Shown: positions 17,260-24,345 of the stretch, in pieces | How positions within the stretch are numbered: the stretch's first letter is position 1 | Layout: each line of letters begins with the position of its first letter | Notes under the pieces: generated by a model | What the model saw: the letters and a program-made list of their open reading frames with translations, nothing else | The model's database searches: none | What the model was told of the DNA's origin: nothing | Translations under genes and position numbers: made by a program | Source: Bdellovibrionales bacterium | Lineage (GTDB): Bacteria > Bdellovibrionota > UBA1018 > JADZFF01 | DNA: 44,955 nt | Direction: 5' to 3' | NCBI GenBank assembly: GCA_020850015.1 | Contig: JADZFF010000064.1 | Coordinates: forward strand, 1 to 44,955

Positions 17260-18642
17260 GTGCGGCTGATTTTTCGCCCTGCGAGCGCGGCGCTCCTTGC
17301 CCTCCTGACGCTGGGGGCTCCTTCGAGCTCGTCCGCGCTTCCGCTCCCGAGGGGCGTGACGCCCTTCGAGAACGTCAGCACCCTCGAGGATCTGATCACC
17401 TACTGCAGCCTCGCCTGCCACGAGGCCTGCGAGCATTTGCCCATGCTTTACGTGCGGGTCCACTGGTGCCGCTCCACGCCAAGGCCCGGGGAAGCCGTGG
17501 ATCCCCCCCACGGCCCTTCCGTTCCGGCAACCGTCACCACGAGCATCCCGCTTCCCAGCAGCGCCTGCGGGAACGCCGCTTCCCATCAGCAGCTGCTCGA
17601 CAACTCGCGCGCCGAGTTCGCCTCGCTCTGCACCAGCCCACAGCCCGGGCGTGACGACGCGTTCTTCCGCGCGATCCGCCTGAGCTCGGGAGAGAATCCC
17701 ACGATGGAGGAGTTCGAGGGCATCAACGCCTCCGAGGAGCCTTGGAGCGCGCTCTCCACGCGGATCGCTTCCGTCCGCTCGGCTTCCGGCAGCCAGCGCC
17801 AGCGGCGGCTGAATCAGCTCTTCGACGCCGCCACGCGCCGGGTCTTCCTGAACCGCAAGAACGAGATGATCGCCCAGTTCCGCGAACCCCAGCCCCGTCA
17901 GATCTCCGAAGGCTTCTGGGTGGTGGATGGCGGATCCTTCAGCCCGGAGAGCGCGCTTGACGCCACGCAGGCCAGGGCGCGCGCCACGCTCGATGCGATC
18001 CTCGCCCTGCCCCTCGCGCAGCGCCCCGACTGGGCCGTGGCGCTCCGAAACGAGCTCGAGGCCCTGGCGACGCGCACCCGTCGCGTGAACGAGCTTTTCG
18101 AGCGGATCGACGGCGCGGGCGAGCATCTCACACACGGCATCCGCACGCAGCTTGAGCAGCGCATCGACGAGCTTCGCACCGGATGCGCCGACCCGGGCGG
18201 ATGCGGCGCGGGCACCACCGGGGGAAGCATGAGCGGCCTGGCGCCTCTGCTCCTCGACATCCCTCCCACGGCCCCGGAAGGCGCCAGCGCCGAGATCGAG
18301 CGGCTCTTCCAGGCTGCCAACGCGCTCAGACAGTCCGCCGAGCCGCTTCACGATTTCCTCGAAGGCCACGCCTCCGACCACGGCTTCCACGCGCTTTACG
18401 AGGAAATCCTCGCCGCGAGCGATTGCCGCAGGGTCGATCAGAACATCGACGAGCATCTGGCCGGCACGCGGCAGCCCAGCTGCGCAAGCTACTGCGCCCG
18501 CGAAGGCGGCACCTACCGATCTTCCACGCGCACCTGCACGCGCACCGAAAGCGCCGCCCACTCCGAAGGCGACCGCGGGCGCGCGGGCACGCCCGACGGC
18601 GCGAGCGGCCTTCCGAACACCGGCGCCAGAAGGCCCGACTGA
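17260..18642 (+). CDS. Secreted cysteine-containing protein of unknown function
   Basis: GTG 17260 is chosen because GGGG lies about 10 nt upstream and the product then begins with a signal peptide (RLIFRPASAALLALLTLGAP); an in-frame TTG at 17224 is the alternative. The 460-aa product has a cysteine cluster soon after the signal (CSLACHEACEH and a Cys 15 residues on), a long helical middle rich in Glu, Arg and Leu with coiled-coil character (about residues 140-300), a Gly/Cys hinge (TGCADPGGCGAGTTGG), and a Cys-rich, low-complexity C-terminal tail (SCASYCAREGG). The pairs suggest disulfides in the periplasm or outside. No family was recognised. Confidence 0.65.
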   Translation: MRLIFRPASAALLALLTLGAPSSSSALPLPRGVTPFENVSTLEDLITYCSLACHEACEHLPMLYVRVHWCRSTPRPGEAVDPPHGPSVPATVTTSIPLPSSACGNAASHQQLLDNSRAEFASLCTSPQPGRDDAFFRAIRLSSGENPTMEEFEGINASEEPWSALSTRIASVRSASGSQRQRRLNQLFDAATRRVFLNRKNEMIAQFREPQPRQISEGFWVVDGGSFSPESALDATQARARATLDAILALPLAQRPDWAVALRNELEALATRTRRVNELFERIDGAGEHLTHGIRTQLEQRIDELRTGCADPGGCGAGTTGGSMSGLAPLLLDIPPTAPEGASAEIERLFQAANALRQSAEPLHDFLEGHASDHGFHALYEEILAASDCRRVDQNIDEHLAGTRQPSCASYCAREGGTYRSSTRTCTRTESAAHSEGDRGRAGTPDGASGLPNTGARRPD

Positions 18643-18666
18643 TCAAACCCTCGACACCGGCGGGCC

Positions 18667-18699
18667 CTGTGTCCGAACAGACACGGACTTAGCGAACAG
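18667..18699. repeat. Hairpin plus direct repeat upstream of the 194-aa lipoprotein gene
   Basis: CTGTGTC (18667-18673) can pair with GACACGG (18680-18686, one G-T pair) over a 6-nt loop. The loop sequence CGAACAG (18674-18680) is repeated at 18693-18699. There is no T-run, so it is not a clear terminator; it could be a regulatory site in the 105-bp gap. Confidence 0.3.
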
Positions 18700-18747
18700 G
18701 CACTTACCGCCGTTTCGCGCGGCACGGGCGTTGCTCTACCCAAGTAC

Positions 18748-19332
18748 ATGAAACTCCGTCTCACGAACGTCGCTTTCGCGCTCGCGCTCGCTGCCTCGGC
18801 CAGCGGTTGCCTCACGCCCTCCGGCGAGGACTTCGTCCTTCGCCAGGGCACGACCGGAGGCTCCTCCTTCGGCGCTTCCGCCGCGGAGTCCGATGGCTTT
18901 CAGTGCCCCGGGGCGCCGAACGTCCTCCCGAACTACGATTTCAACCTCGACGGCACCGAGTTCTGGGAAGTCTGTCACCATCCGGAGGAGCTGCCTCGGA
19001 TCCGCATCAGCGGAGCCACCGTGAACGCCCCGGTGGTCTGCGTCTACCCGGTGGAGATCAACGACGAGAACGGCAGCATCTCGCTCAAGAAGGACGCCGC
19101 AACTCAGACCCTCATCAAGAAGTGCGTGACCGCCAGCGTGAGCGACGGCTACTACACCAAGACCTACTACGATTTCTACGACAAGGACCTGAGCTTCTCC
19201 GGAATCCTCTACAACGCCGTATTCATCGTCAAGCAGACGAACACCGCGCAGATGGAAGTCTGCCTGGACGGCCCGCTCGGGGCGAACGTGAACTTCTGCC
19301 CGCCCTACAGCTTCGGCCGTTTCAGGAACTGA
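18748..19332 (+). CDS. Small lipoprotein of unknown function
   Basis: A 194-aa product with a textbook lipoprotein signal (MKLRLTNVAFALALAASASGC, lipobox ASGC) followed by LTPSGED, so probably sorted to the outer membrane. The mature part contains six further cysteines (SDGFQCPG, WEVCHH, VVCVYP, KKCVTA, EVCLDG, NFCPP), an even number that would suit three disulfides, and Asn/Asp-rich beta-like segments. No family was recognised. The stop region contains an in-frame 15-bp near-duplication that repeats AACTGACGGA and the TGA codon. Confidence 0.7.
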   Translation: MKLRLTNVAFALALAASASGCLTPSGEDFVLRQGTTGGSSFGASAAESDGFQCPGAPNVLPNYDFNLDGTEFWEVCHHPEELPRIRISGATVNAPVVCVYPVEINDENGSISLKKDAATQTLIKKCVTASVSDGYYTKTYYDFYDKDLSFSGILYNAVFIVKQTNTAQMEVCLDGPLGANVNFCPPYSFGRFRN

Positions 19333-19370
19333 CGGATCAGAAACTGACGGAGCTTCGGCTGCCGTGGCGC

Positions 19371-20426
19371 CTAGTGGACGATGCGGAGCTTCGGCTCCTC
19401 GTCGCCAGGTTCCTCTTCTTCGCCTTCCGCCTGGGCGGCAGGCGACTCCGGGTCCTCAGCTGAATCCACCTCTTTGACCCCGGTGCGGTAGGCTGCGACG
19501 AGCTCGGCGTCGGTGGTGGGAAGCGCGTCCAGGATCTCGATCTGCTCGGGTTCGCCAGTCTCCCGCGCCACGAGCAGGTACCAGAAGGGTTTCTTCTCGG
19601 GATTCTCCTCGGCCGCAGCGGCGAAGTGCTTCACGAAGTGGAACATCCGGCGCCCCTCTCGCGTGATCTCGAGCGACCAGACCTGGTCGGGCTTCTCCAG
19701 CGTGGAGCTGATGCAGCCTTCGTAGGCGCCGAACGAATCGCGGGGGATGTCGCCCGCCTTGCGCCGGCCCGCGAGCTCGGCTCGGATGGTTTCGTCGACC
19801 GTCCAGGGCTCCGCGAGGCAATCCAGCACCGGATCGGCCGTCGCCTCGGCCGAATCCTCGGCTTCCACCGAGACTTCCATGTCCTTCTTCATCGCTGCGT
19901 CTCCCATGGGGTGCTGGAAATCCTGCTGCGCCACCGAGCCCTGCATGGCTCGGCGCGACTCAACGGGCTCGCCCTCGCGGAACACGTCCGCCAGGCGGGC
20001 GTCGCGCGTCACGAACGCGAGATAGAGGAAACTCGGCTCTCCCCGGAGGAAAAGCGAGATGCACACGCACCAGATGGGCTGGCCGTCGTGGCGAAACTCA
20101 GAGACCAGCGTGTAGCGGCGGTCCCCCTCCACCGTCTTCGCAAGCCAGGTCTCTCCCGGCTCGCGCAGCGTGGACCACCTGAGGTGGGCGAGGTTCTCGC
20201 GCTCCTCCGGGCTGAGATCCGAGGCCTTGAGGTGGGCGAAGTAGCGCTTCTCGAGCTTCTCGATCGCCGGCCCGAAGTGCTGCACGATGCAGGCCTCCGA
20301 ACAGAACACACGCCCGACTTCCTCTTCCACGAAGAGAACCTTCTCCGAATCCGCGATCTCCGTGTCACAGTGATCGCAACGGTATTCGGGCTGCGTGTCC
20401 TTGTTCTGAAGGGCCGCCTTGCTCAC
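19371..20426 (-). CDS. Protein with N-terminal TRASH-like zinc finger, unknown function
   Basis: A 351-aa cytoplasmic protein read from GTG 20426, the first codon of a predicted leaderless transcript; an in-frame start at 20582 would run across the promoter and palindrome and is unlikely. The N-terminus has Cys17-x2-Cys20 (YRCDHC) and Cys42-x3-Cys46 (FCSEACIVQHF), the layout of TRASH/MYM-type zinc-binding fingers, used for metal sensing or protein contacts. A middle domain (FRHDGQPIWCVCISLFL), an acidic linker and a C-terminal domain (FGAYEGCISSTLE, FHFVKHFAAAA, FWYLLVARE) follow, then a very acidic tail. The two larger domains are not recognised. It is divergent from the 105-aa/Hsp20-fusion operon across a 30-bp palindrome. 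Confidence 0.7.
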   Translation of the reverse strand: MSKAALQNKDTQPEYRCDHCDTEIADSEKVLFVEEEVGRVFCSEACIVQHFGPAIEKLEKRYFAHLKASDLSPEERENLAHLRWSTLREPGETWLAKTVEGDRRYTLVSEFRHDGQPIWCVCISLFLRGEPSFLYLAFVTRDARLADVFREGEPVESRRAMQGSVAQQDFQHPMGDAAMKKDMEVSVEAEDSAEATADPVLDCLAEPWTVDETIRAELAGRRKAGDIPRDSFGAYEGCISSTLEKPDQVWSLEITREGRRMFHFVKHFAAAAEENPEKKPFWYLLVARETGEPEQIEILDALPTTDAELVAAYRTGVKEVDSAEDPESPAAQAEGEEEEPGDEEPKLRIVH

Positions 20427-20432
20427 CCTCTC

Positions 20433-20462
20433 ATTGTAGCGACCGGCCGGAGACGCGGTCAA
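20433..20462 (-). promoter_or_regulatory. Leaderless promoter of the Zn-finger gene
   Basis: On the minus strand TTGACC (20462-20457), an 18-nt spacer and TACAAT (20438-20433) are followed by 6 nt and GTG (20426). The expected transcription start coincides with the start codon. It adjoins the palindrome at 20471-20500, which would cover the region just upstream of the -35 box. Confidence 0.65.
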
Positions 20463-20470
20463 ACCAACGG

Positions 20471-20500
20471 TGTCAAATCTGCCGCATGGCCGATTTGACA
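20471..20500. repeat. 30-bp palindrome, likely operator, in a divergent promoter region
   Basis: TGTCAAATC (20471-20479) and GATTTGACA (20492-20500) are perfect 9-base arms. Inside them GCC (20481-20483) and GGC (20488-20490) are also symmetric, so 12 base pairs match around one centre. The right arm contains the TTGACA -35 box of the plus-strand promoter and the left arm adjoins the minus-strand promoter. A dimeric repressor bound here could control both directions. Confidence 0.7.
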
Positions 20501-20522
20501 TTCCCGGCCCCACGGCTAACCT
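20495..20522 (+). promoter_or_regulatory. Promoter of the 105-aa protein / Hsp20-fusion operon
   Basis: TTGACA (20495-20500), a 16-nt spacer and TAACCT (20517-20522). The -35 box lies wholly inside the right arm of the palindrome. The predicted leader is about 67 nt and ends with AAGGAAGGGG before GTG 20596. Confidence 0.6.
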
Positions 20523-20595
20523 GGAAGCTGGCAGTCGCTCCCCAGGACGGGGGGCCAGGGGCCTCCTCAGGCCCGATCCCAAGGAAGGGGCTCAC

Positions 20596-20913
20596 GTGAT
20601 TTACGTCTCGCAAGACCAGCTCGACCAAGTCGAGTACCTGATCCGTCAGTCCATCCAGGGCAACCACGTTCTTTTCGACTCGGACACCGTGCGTGACGTG
20701 TTTCTATCCCTGCGAAGCGACGCCTCGGGGTTCGCCGTGCAGGACGCCTACGGCGTGGAGCACCACATCGAGCGCCTGATTTCCCAGCCCTCGCTGGCGC
20801 AGAAGCGCGCCTATCTCGAGCGGCTCGACCGCGACACCTACCGGAAAGTCGTGCGCACCTACTTCAACATCGTGGAGAACAACCTGTTCGAGTCCGGGGA
20901 AGCCCGGCACTGA
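20596..20913 (+). CDS. Small conserved-looking protein of unknown function
   Basis: A 105-aa, probably all-helical cytoplasmic protein (IYVSQDQLDQVEYLIRQSIQ at the start, YRKVVRTYFNIVENNLFES at the end). GTG 20596 is chosen for the strong purine-rich AAGGAAGGGG 6 nt upstream; the in-frame ATG at 20470 lies inside the palindrome and upstream of the promoter. The spacing of 12 nt to the coiled-coil Hsp20 gene makes an operon and a functional link likely. No family was recognised. Confidence 0.65.
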   Translation: MIYVSQDQLDQVEYLIRQSIQGNHVLFDSDTVRDVFLSLRSDASGFAVQDAYGVEHHIERLISQPSLAQKRAYLERLDRDTYRKVVRTYFNIVENNLFESGEARH

Positions 20914-20925
20914 GGCGGTAACGAA

Positions 20926-22131
20926 GTGTCGGATGTCGGAAAAACCCGCAACTCGCCCGACTACGCCGCCGTGCAGGCCGAGAAGGACGCGCGCAAGCGG
21001 ATCCAGCGCGCCGCCGAGGAGGTCACGCGCGCCCAGATCGAGTCGCAGAAAAGGCTCGACGTGCTCCAGGAGGAGTACGCCCAGCAGTCCGAGCGCCTGA
21101 GCCTCTCGAACGAGGGCGCGCTCCAGCGCCAGCAGCAGATCGGCTACGAGAACATGCGCAAGATCCGCGACGAGCAGCGCCGCTCCCACATGCGCATCGA
21201 GGGCGAAGGGAAGAAGCGCGAGGCGGACCTGGAGCAGCACTATCACGCCCGCACCTACGAACTAGAGACCGACGGCGACCGCAAGCTCCGGGACGTGCAG
21301 AGCCGCTACGCGATCCAGACCGACTTCGAGGCCGCCAAAGGGCGCCAGGCCGTTGACCACATCCAGGAGGATAACCGTCTCCAGGTGGAGCGGGCCACGG
21401 TCTCGAGCCAGAAGCAGCAGGAGGACCTCTCCAAACAGCACTCCGAGCGCTTCGCGACGATGTCGGCCACCTACGTGAAAGCCAGCGAGACGGCCGAGGA
21501 GCAGTTCAACGACAAGCTCCGGAACACCATCACGAAGCAGTACAAGATCATCAACGATATGAACCAGCGGGGCGCCGACGACCTGAAGAGCCTCAGGCAC
21601 GATACGTCCCACAAGCTCGCGGCCTACCGGGACCGCCAGGGCGACCCGTTCTACCGCCTGCTCAACATGGACGCCGAGGTCTGGGACGACGGCAAGTCCT
21701 ACGTGATCGCGGCCCGGGTGCCGGAGCACGAGCGCGAGAACCTCTCGATCAGCTTCCGCGGCGAAAAAGGAGTGACGCTCTCGGGCTCCCGCCGCAACGA
21801 CGAGAAGCTCACGCTCGAGGACGGCCGAACGCGGGGCACGAGCGCCTTCCAGAGCTTCTTCGAGAGCATCCCGCTCGACTACCCGGTCGACGCGCGCTCG
21901 CTCGCGCGAGAAACCGACGGCGACTGGGTGATCTTCACCGTGAAGAAACAGGGTCCCCACGCGCGGAAGGGCCCCTTCCAGGCCGATGTGCCCGCGCGGG
22001 TAGTGGCCGAGCGGCCCGACTTCCCCGGGAATCTGCCCGTGGCCGAGAAAACGCCTCCTCCCGAGGATCACGATCCGGAAGACCCGCCCCTGCCGAGCCC
22101 GGCGACCCCCGGCAGCCGCCCACTGGGCTGA
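20926..22131 (+). CDS. Long coiled coil fused to an Hsp20/alpha-crystallin domain
   Basis: A 401-aa protein starting at GTG 20926. Residues of about 10-235 are a highly charged, Gln/Glu/Arg-rich helix with heptad character (KDARKRIQRAAEEVTRAQIE). At about 240 the sequence becomes DPFYRLLNMDAEVWDDGKSY and continues IAARVPEHERENLSISF, VTLSGSR, FFESIPLDYPVD and WVIFTVKK. These are the beta-strand landmarks of the alpha-crystallin domain of small heat-shock proteins. A proline-rich tail (about 350-401) lacks a clear I-x-I motif. Ordinary Hsp20s are 140-200 aa with a short N-terminal arm, so a 230-residue coiled coil is unusual. It may scaffold or polymerise rather than only hold unfolded clients. 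It is the second gene of the palindrome-controlled operon. Confidence 0.8.
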   Translation: MSDVGKTRNSPDYAAVQAEKDARKRIQRAAEEVTRAQIESQKRLDVLQEEYAQQSERLSLSNEGALQRQQQIGYENMRKIRDEQRRSHMRIEGEGKKREADLEQHYHARTYELETDGDRKLRDVQSRYAIQTDFEAAKGRQAVDHIQEDNRLQVERATVSSQKQQEDLSKQHSERFATMSATYVKASETAEEQFNDKLRNTITKQYKIINDMNQRGADDLKSLRHDTSHKLAAYRDRQGDPFYRLLNMDAEVWDDGKSYVIAARVPEHERENLSISFRGEKGVTLSGSRRNDEKLTLEDGRTRGTSAFQSFFESIPLDYPVDARSLARETDGDWVIFTVKKQGPHARKGPFQADVPARVVAERPDFPGNLPVAEKTPPPEDHDPEDPPLPSPATPGSRPLG

Positions 22132-22143
22132 TCCGCCCCGCGT

Positions 22144-23550
22144 TCAGCGCGCCAGCAGCTCGCGCCTCACGCGCGAATCCCAGCCGGGAACGAACCGGGG
22201 GCAGCCAGCGCCCGGGAAGGACTCGAACTCGGCGAAATCCAGACCCGGGCTGCGGTCGAAGCGAAGATCGCCCATTGCCTGCGTTCCGGGGCGCAAGGCG
22301 GGCTCCACCTCCTGCACGGCGGGGAAGCGCGCGAACCGCAGGAGCGCGTCGAAGCCGCAGTCCTCGCGCGCAAGGGCCCTCAGGCGCTTGAGCGGCCAGC
22401 GGAACTCCCCTTCCCAGACCACGCGCCCGTGGGCCGGGATCGCGGCCCTGGCCGGGCCGGGTTTGAATGTGGCCTCCGCGGGCTGAAGACGCCCGCACTC
22501 AGAGAGCGCGGACCAAGCGGGCGCAGCGCGGTAGAACCCCTTGCGGGTGACCCACTCGCCTTCAGCCGAAATCGTGGTGGCGAGCACGCCCCAGCACAAC
22601 GGATTCACGGGCCCGGGCGAAAGCATCAGCTCCACGAGCCGCTCGCCCGAGGCGCCCTCGCGCAGGGCCCCCGCGACCTCCCGCCTCCCCTTCAGGCCCT
22701 GAGTGGCAAAGGTTCCCAGCACGAGCGCCACGCCCGCCAGCGCCAGGCTCGCGCGTACCAGCGGCGATCTGAGCTTCCACTGAAGGGCCAACTGGAACGC
22801 GAGCCATCCCTGCGCCGCGAGCTGCACCGGAAGCGTGAGCACGCCCGCGCCCCACATCAGGAGCTCCAGCGCCGCGAGCGCCAGGCCCCAGAACACCCGA
22901 CCCCGTTTCGAGCCGCTCGTGAAGAACGCGAAGGGCAGCAGCGTCAAGAGCAGCAGTGGCTCCACGATGAAGATCACGTCGCCGTAGAACCAGCCTGGGT
23001 TCCAGGGCCAGAGCGGATGGATGCCGTAGATGTTCCACCCGTCCATCCCCACGTGGAGGCACGCGGACAACAGCGCCACGCCGAACAGCAGCGCGCGCAG
23101 CCTCCAGGGCGCCCGCGACTCCTGCGCCGCGGCCTTGGGGATGGCGAGCCCGAGGCGCGAGCGCACGGCCTGCCAGCGCCAGGGTTTCAGGGCGCGCGGC
23201 ACGCTCCCCAACACCTGGTGCGCCGGGACTCGCGCGAGCAGGCAGCCCAACGCCACGGCCGCCCAGGCTGTGAAGGGCGCGAAGACGAAGGTGTGGGTGT
23301 GGCCACGGTGGTGAAGAAGGTATCCCAGCGGAGTATGGCCGCTGATCCAGGTGTAGAGGCCGTCGGCGTCGGGGAGATTGCTCGCGGCGACGGCGGTCCA
23401 GAGCAGCGCCCGATCCCAGCGCGCGCGCTCAGCCGCGAATTCAGTCGCGAGCGCGGCGTTCCGCGGCCGGCCTGAACGACGGCCCGGAAGCGCGGAGCGG
23501 AGGACGCGGTGAACCGCGACCCCCGCAAGCGCGTGAGTCAGATTGTCCAT
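22144..23550 (-). CDS. YdjM/DUF457-type membrane-bound metal-dependent hydrolase with long C-terminal extension
   Basis: The N-terminus MDNLTHALAG, then SNLPDADGLY and LLHHRGHTHTF, are the conserved His/Asp motifs of the YdjM (LexA-regulated, PF04307-like) family of predicted membrane-bound metal-dependent hydrolases. About six to seven hydrophobic segments follow. E. coli YdjM is about 200 aa; this 468-aa protein carries a further soluble domain of about 180 residues (from about 290) of unknown role. TAAGAT lies 7 nt before the ATG, a candidate leaderless -10. The substrate is unknown. Convergent with the Hsp20 fusion gene, 12 nt apart. Confidence 0.82.
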   Translation of the reverse strand: MDNLTHALAGVAVHRVLRSALPGRRSGRPRNAALATEFAAERARWDRALLWTAVAASNLPDADGLYTWISGHTPLGYLLHHRGHTHTFVFAPFTAWAAVALGCLLARVPAHQVLGSVPRALKPWRWQAVRSRLGLAIPKAAAQESRAPWRLRALLFGVALLSACLHVGMDGWNIYGIHPLWPWNPGWFYGDVIFIVEPLLLLTLLPFAFFTSGSKRGRVFWGLALAALELLMWGAGVLTLPVQLAAQGWLAFQLALQWKLRSPLVRASLALAGVALVLGTFATQGLKGRREVAGALREGASGERLVELMLSPGPVNPLCWGVLATTISAEGEWVTRKGFYRAAPAWSALSECGRLQPAEATFKPGPARAAIPAHGRVVWEGEFRWPLKRLRALAREDCGFDALLRFARFPAVQEVEPALRPGTQAMGDLRFDRSPGLDFAEFESFPGAGCPRFVPGWDSRVRRELLAR

Positions 23551-23557
23551 GAGGGGG

Positions 23558-23563
23558 ATCTTA
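23558..23563 (-). promoter_or_regulatory. Candidate leaderless -10 box of the YdjM-like gene
   Basis: TAAGAT on the minus strand is followed by 7 nt and ATG (23550). No -35 match was found. The GC hairpin CCGCC-GTG-GGCGG just upstream may instead end the preceding transcript. Confidence 0.35.
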
Positions 23564-23587
23564 CCACCGCCGTGGGCGGCGGGAGGA

Positions 23588-24007
23588 TCACTCCTTCACG
23601 AGCTCTTCCAGCTCCGAGAGCATGAAGCGAAGACGCTGGTGAAGATCCGTCAGGGAGTTCAGGTTCTGCTTGAGGCTTTTGAGCGTGAGATCCTCCGGCA
23701 CCGGCTGCGGGAGCGCGGAGTGGCGGCGCAGGGCCGGCTCGCGCAGCTCGGGCACCGCGTGCTGGACGCGTTTGCCCATGAGCTCCACCGGGCGGTACTC
23801 GCGGATCTCTGGCTCCGGGCGCGCGGGCGCGCGGCGCAGGCCGGCGTGGTGCTCCACGCCTTCGGTCTTCAGCACGTGAAAGGTCTCGGAGCCCTTCAGC
23901 GCGCTCAGGTCGGCGGCGCGCGCCGCCTCTTTGCCCTTGCGGTAGATCTGGTACAGGTTGGAGTAGACGAAAGAAAACTTCTGGTTTTTATCGTAGTTGG
24001 CAGACAT
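23588..24007 (-). CDS. Small protein of unknown function
   Basis: A 139-aa, cytoplasmic, basic protein. AGAGGAG lies 9 nt before the ATG. The N-terminal third (FSFVYSNLYQIYRKGKEAAR) and C-terminal third (LNSLTDLHQRLRFMLSELEE) look helical, and the middle is rich in Pro, Arg and Glu. No family was recognised. It is followed 37 nt later by the YdjM-like gene on the same strand. Confidence 0.6.
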   Translation of the reverse strand: MSANYDKNQKFSFVYSNLYQIYRKGKEAARAADLSALKGSETFHVLKTEGVEHHAGLRRAPARPEPEIREYRPVELMGKRVQHAVPELREPALRRHSALPQPVPEDLTLKSLKQNLNSLTDLHQRLRFMLSELEELVKE

Positions 24008-24345
24008 CTCAGGCGCTCCTCTTCAGCAGCTACAGCTTCAGCGTTCACTTCCACTCGTGCCCTCGTTCACCGGGAGGGCCTCATCCACAGGGACTTAAGT
24101 TAGCAACGCAGGTGCCAGCCCCGGTCGAAATCCCGAGCCGACCCCTCTTCGGAACCGAACTAGAAACAGTCGTAGATTCAGTAGGTTATAAGGCACCCTG
24201 CAGAATCCACCTCTTGGTTTCGAACCCCCTCCTGTCCAAGCCGTGAACACCTGCCCAGGGGGACTGAGTCCTCCCTGACCCACCGCCGCCGGGGGGCCCC
24301 ACCCCCCGAATGGAGCCGGGGAGGCGCAAGGGATACAATGGAGGG
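24008..24345. other. 338-bp divergent intergenic region
   Basis: It lies between the 139-aa protein gene (minus) and the HD-GYP gene (plus). It contains a TTATAA patch (24186-24191) without a good -35 box, and a GC-rich hairpin CGGGGGG-CCCCA-CCCCCCG (24290-24308). The TACAAT -10 box of the HD-GYP gene ends it. I examined both strands for tRNA-like or small-ORF signals and found none I would support; an in-frame ATG at 24310 is discussed under the HD-GYP gene. Confidence 0.45.
24334..24339 (+). promoter_or_regulatory. Leaderless -10 box of the HD-GYP gene
   Basis: TACAAT is followed by GGAGGG and ATG at 24346, so -10 to start is exactly 6 nt. The same hexamer and spacing occur at the Zn-finger gene. 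The -35 region (TGGAGC at 17-nt spacing) matches TTGACA poorly. Confidence 0.5.

Noticed and set aside
20470-20595. Upstream in-frame ATG for the 105-aa protein
   Set aside because: It lies in the palindrome and upstream of the predicted promoter start, and the GTG at 20596 has a strong ribosome site.
24290-24308. GC hairpin before the HD-GYP gene as a terminator
   Set aside because: No T-run on either strand and no gene ending just before it in the plus direction.
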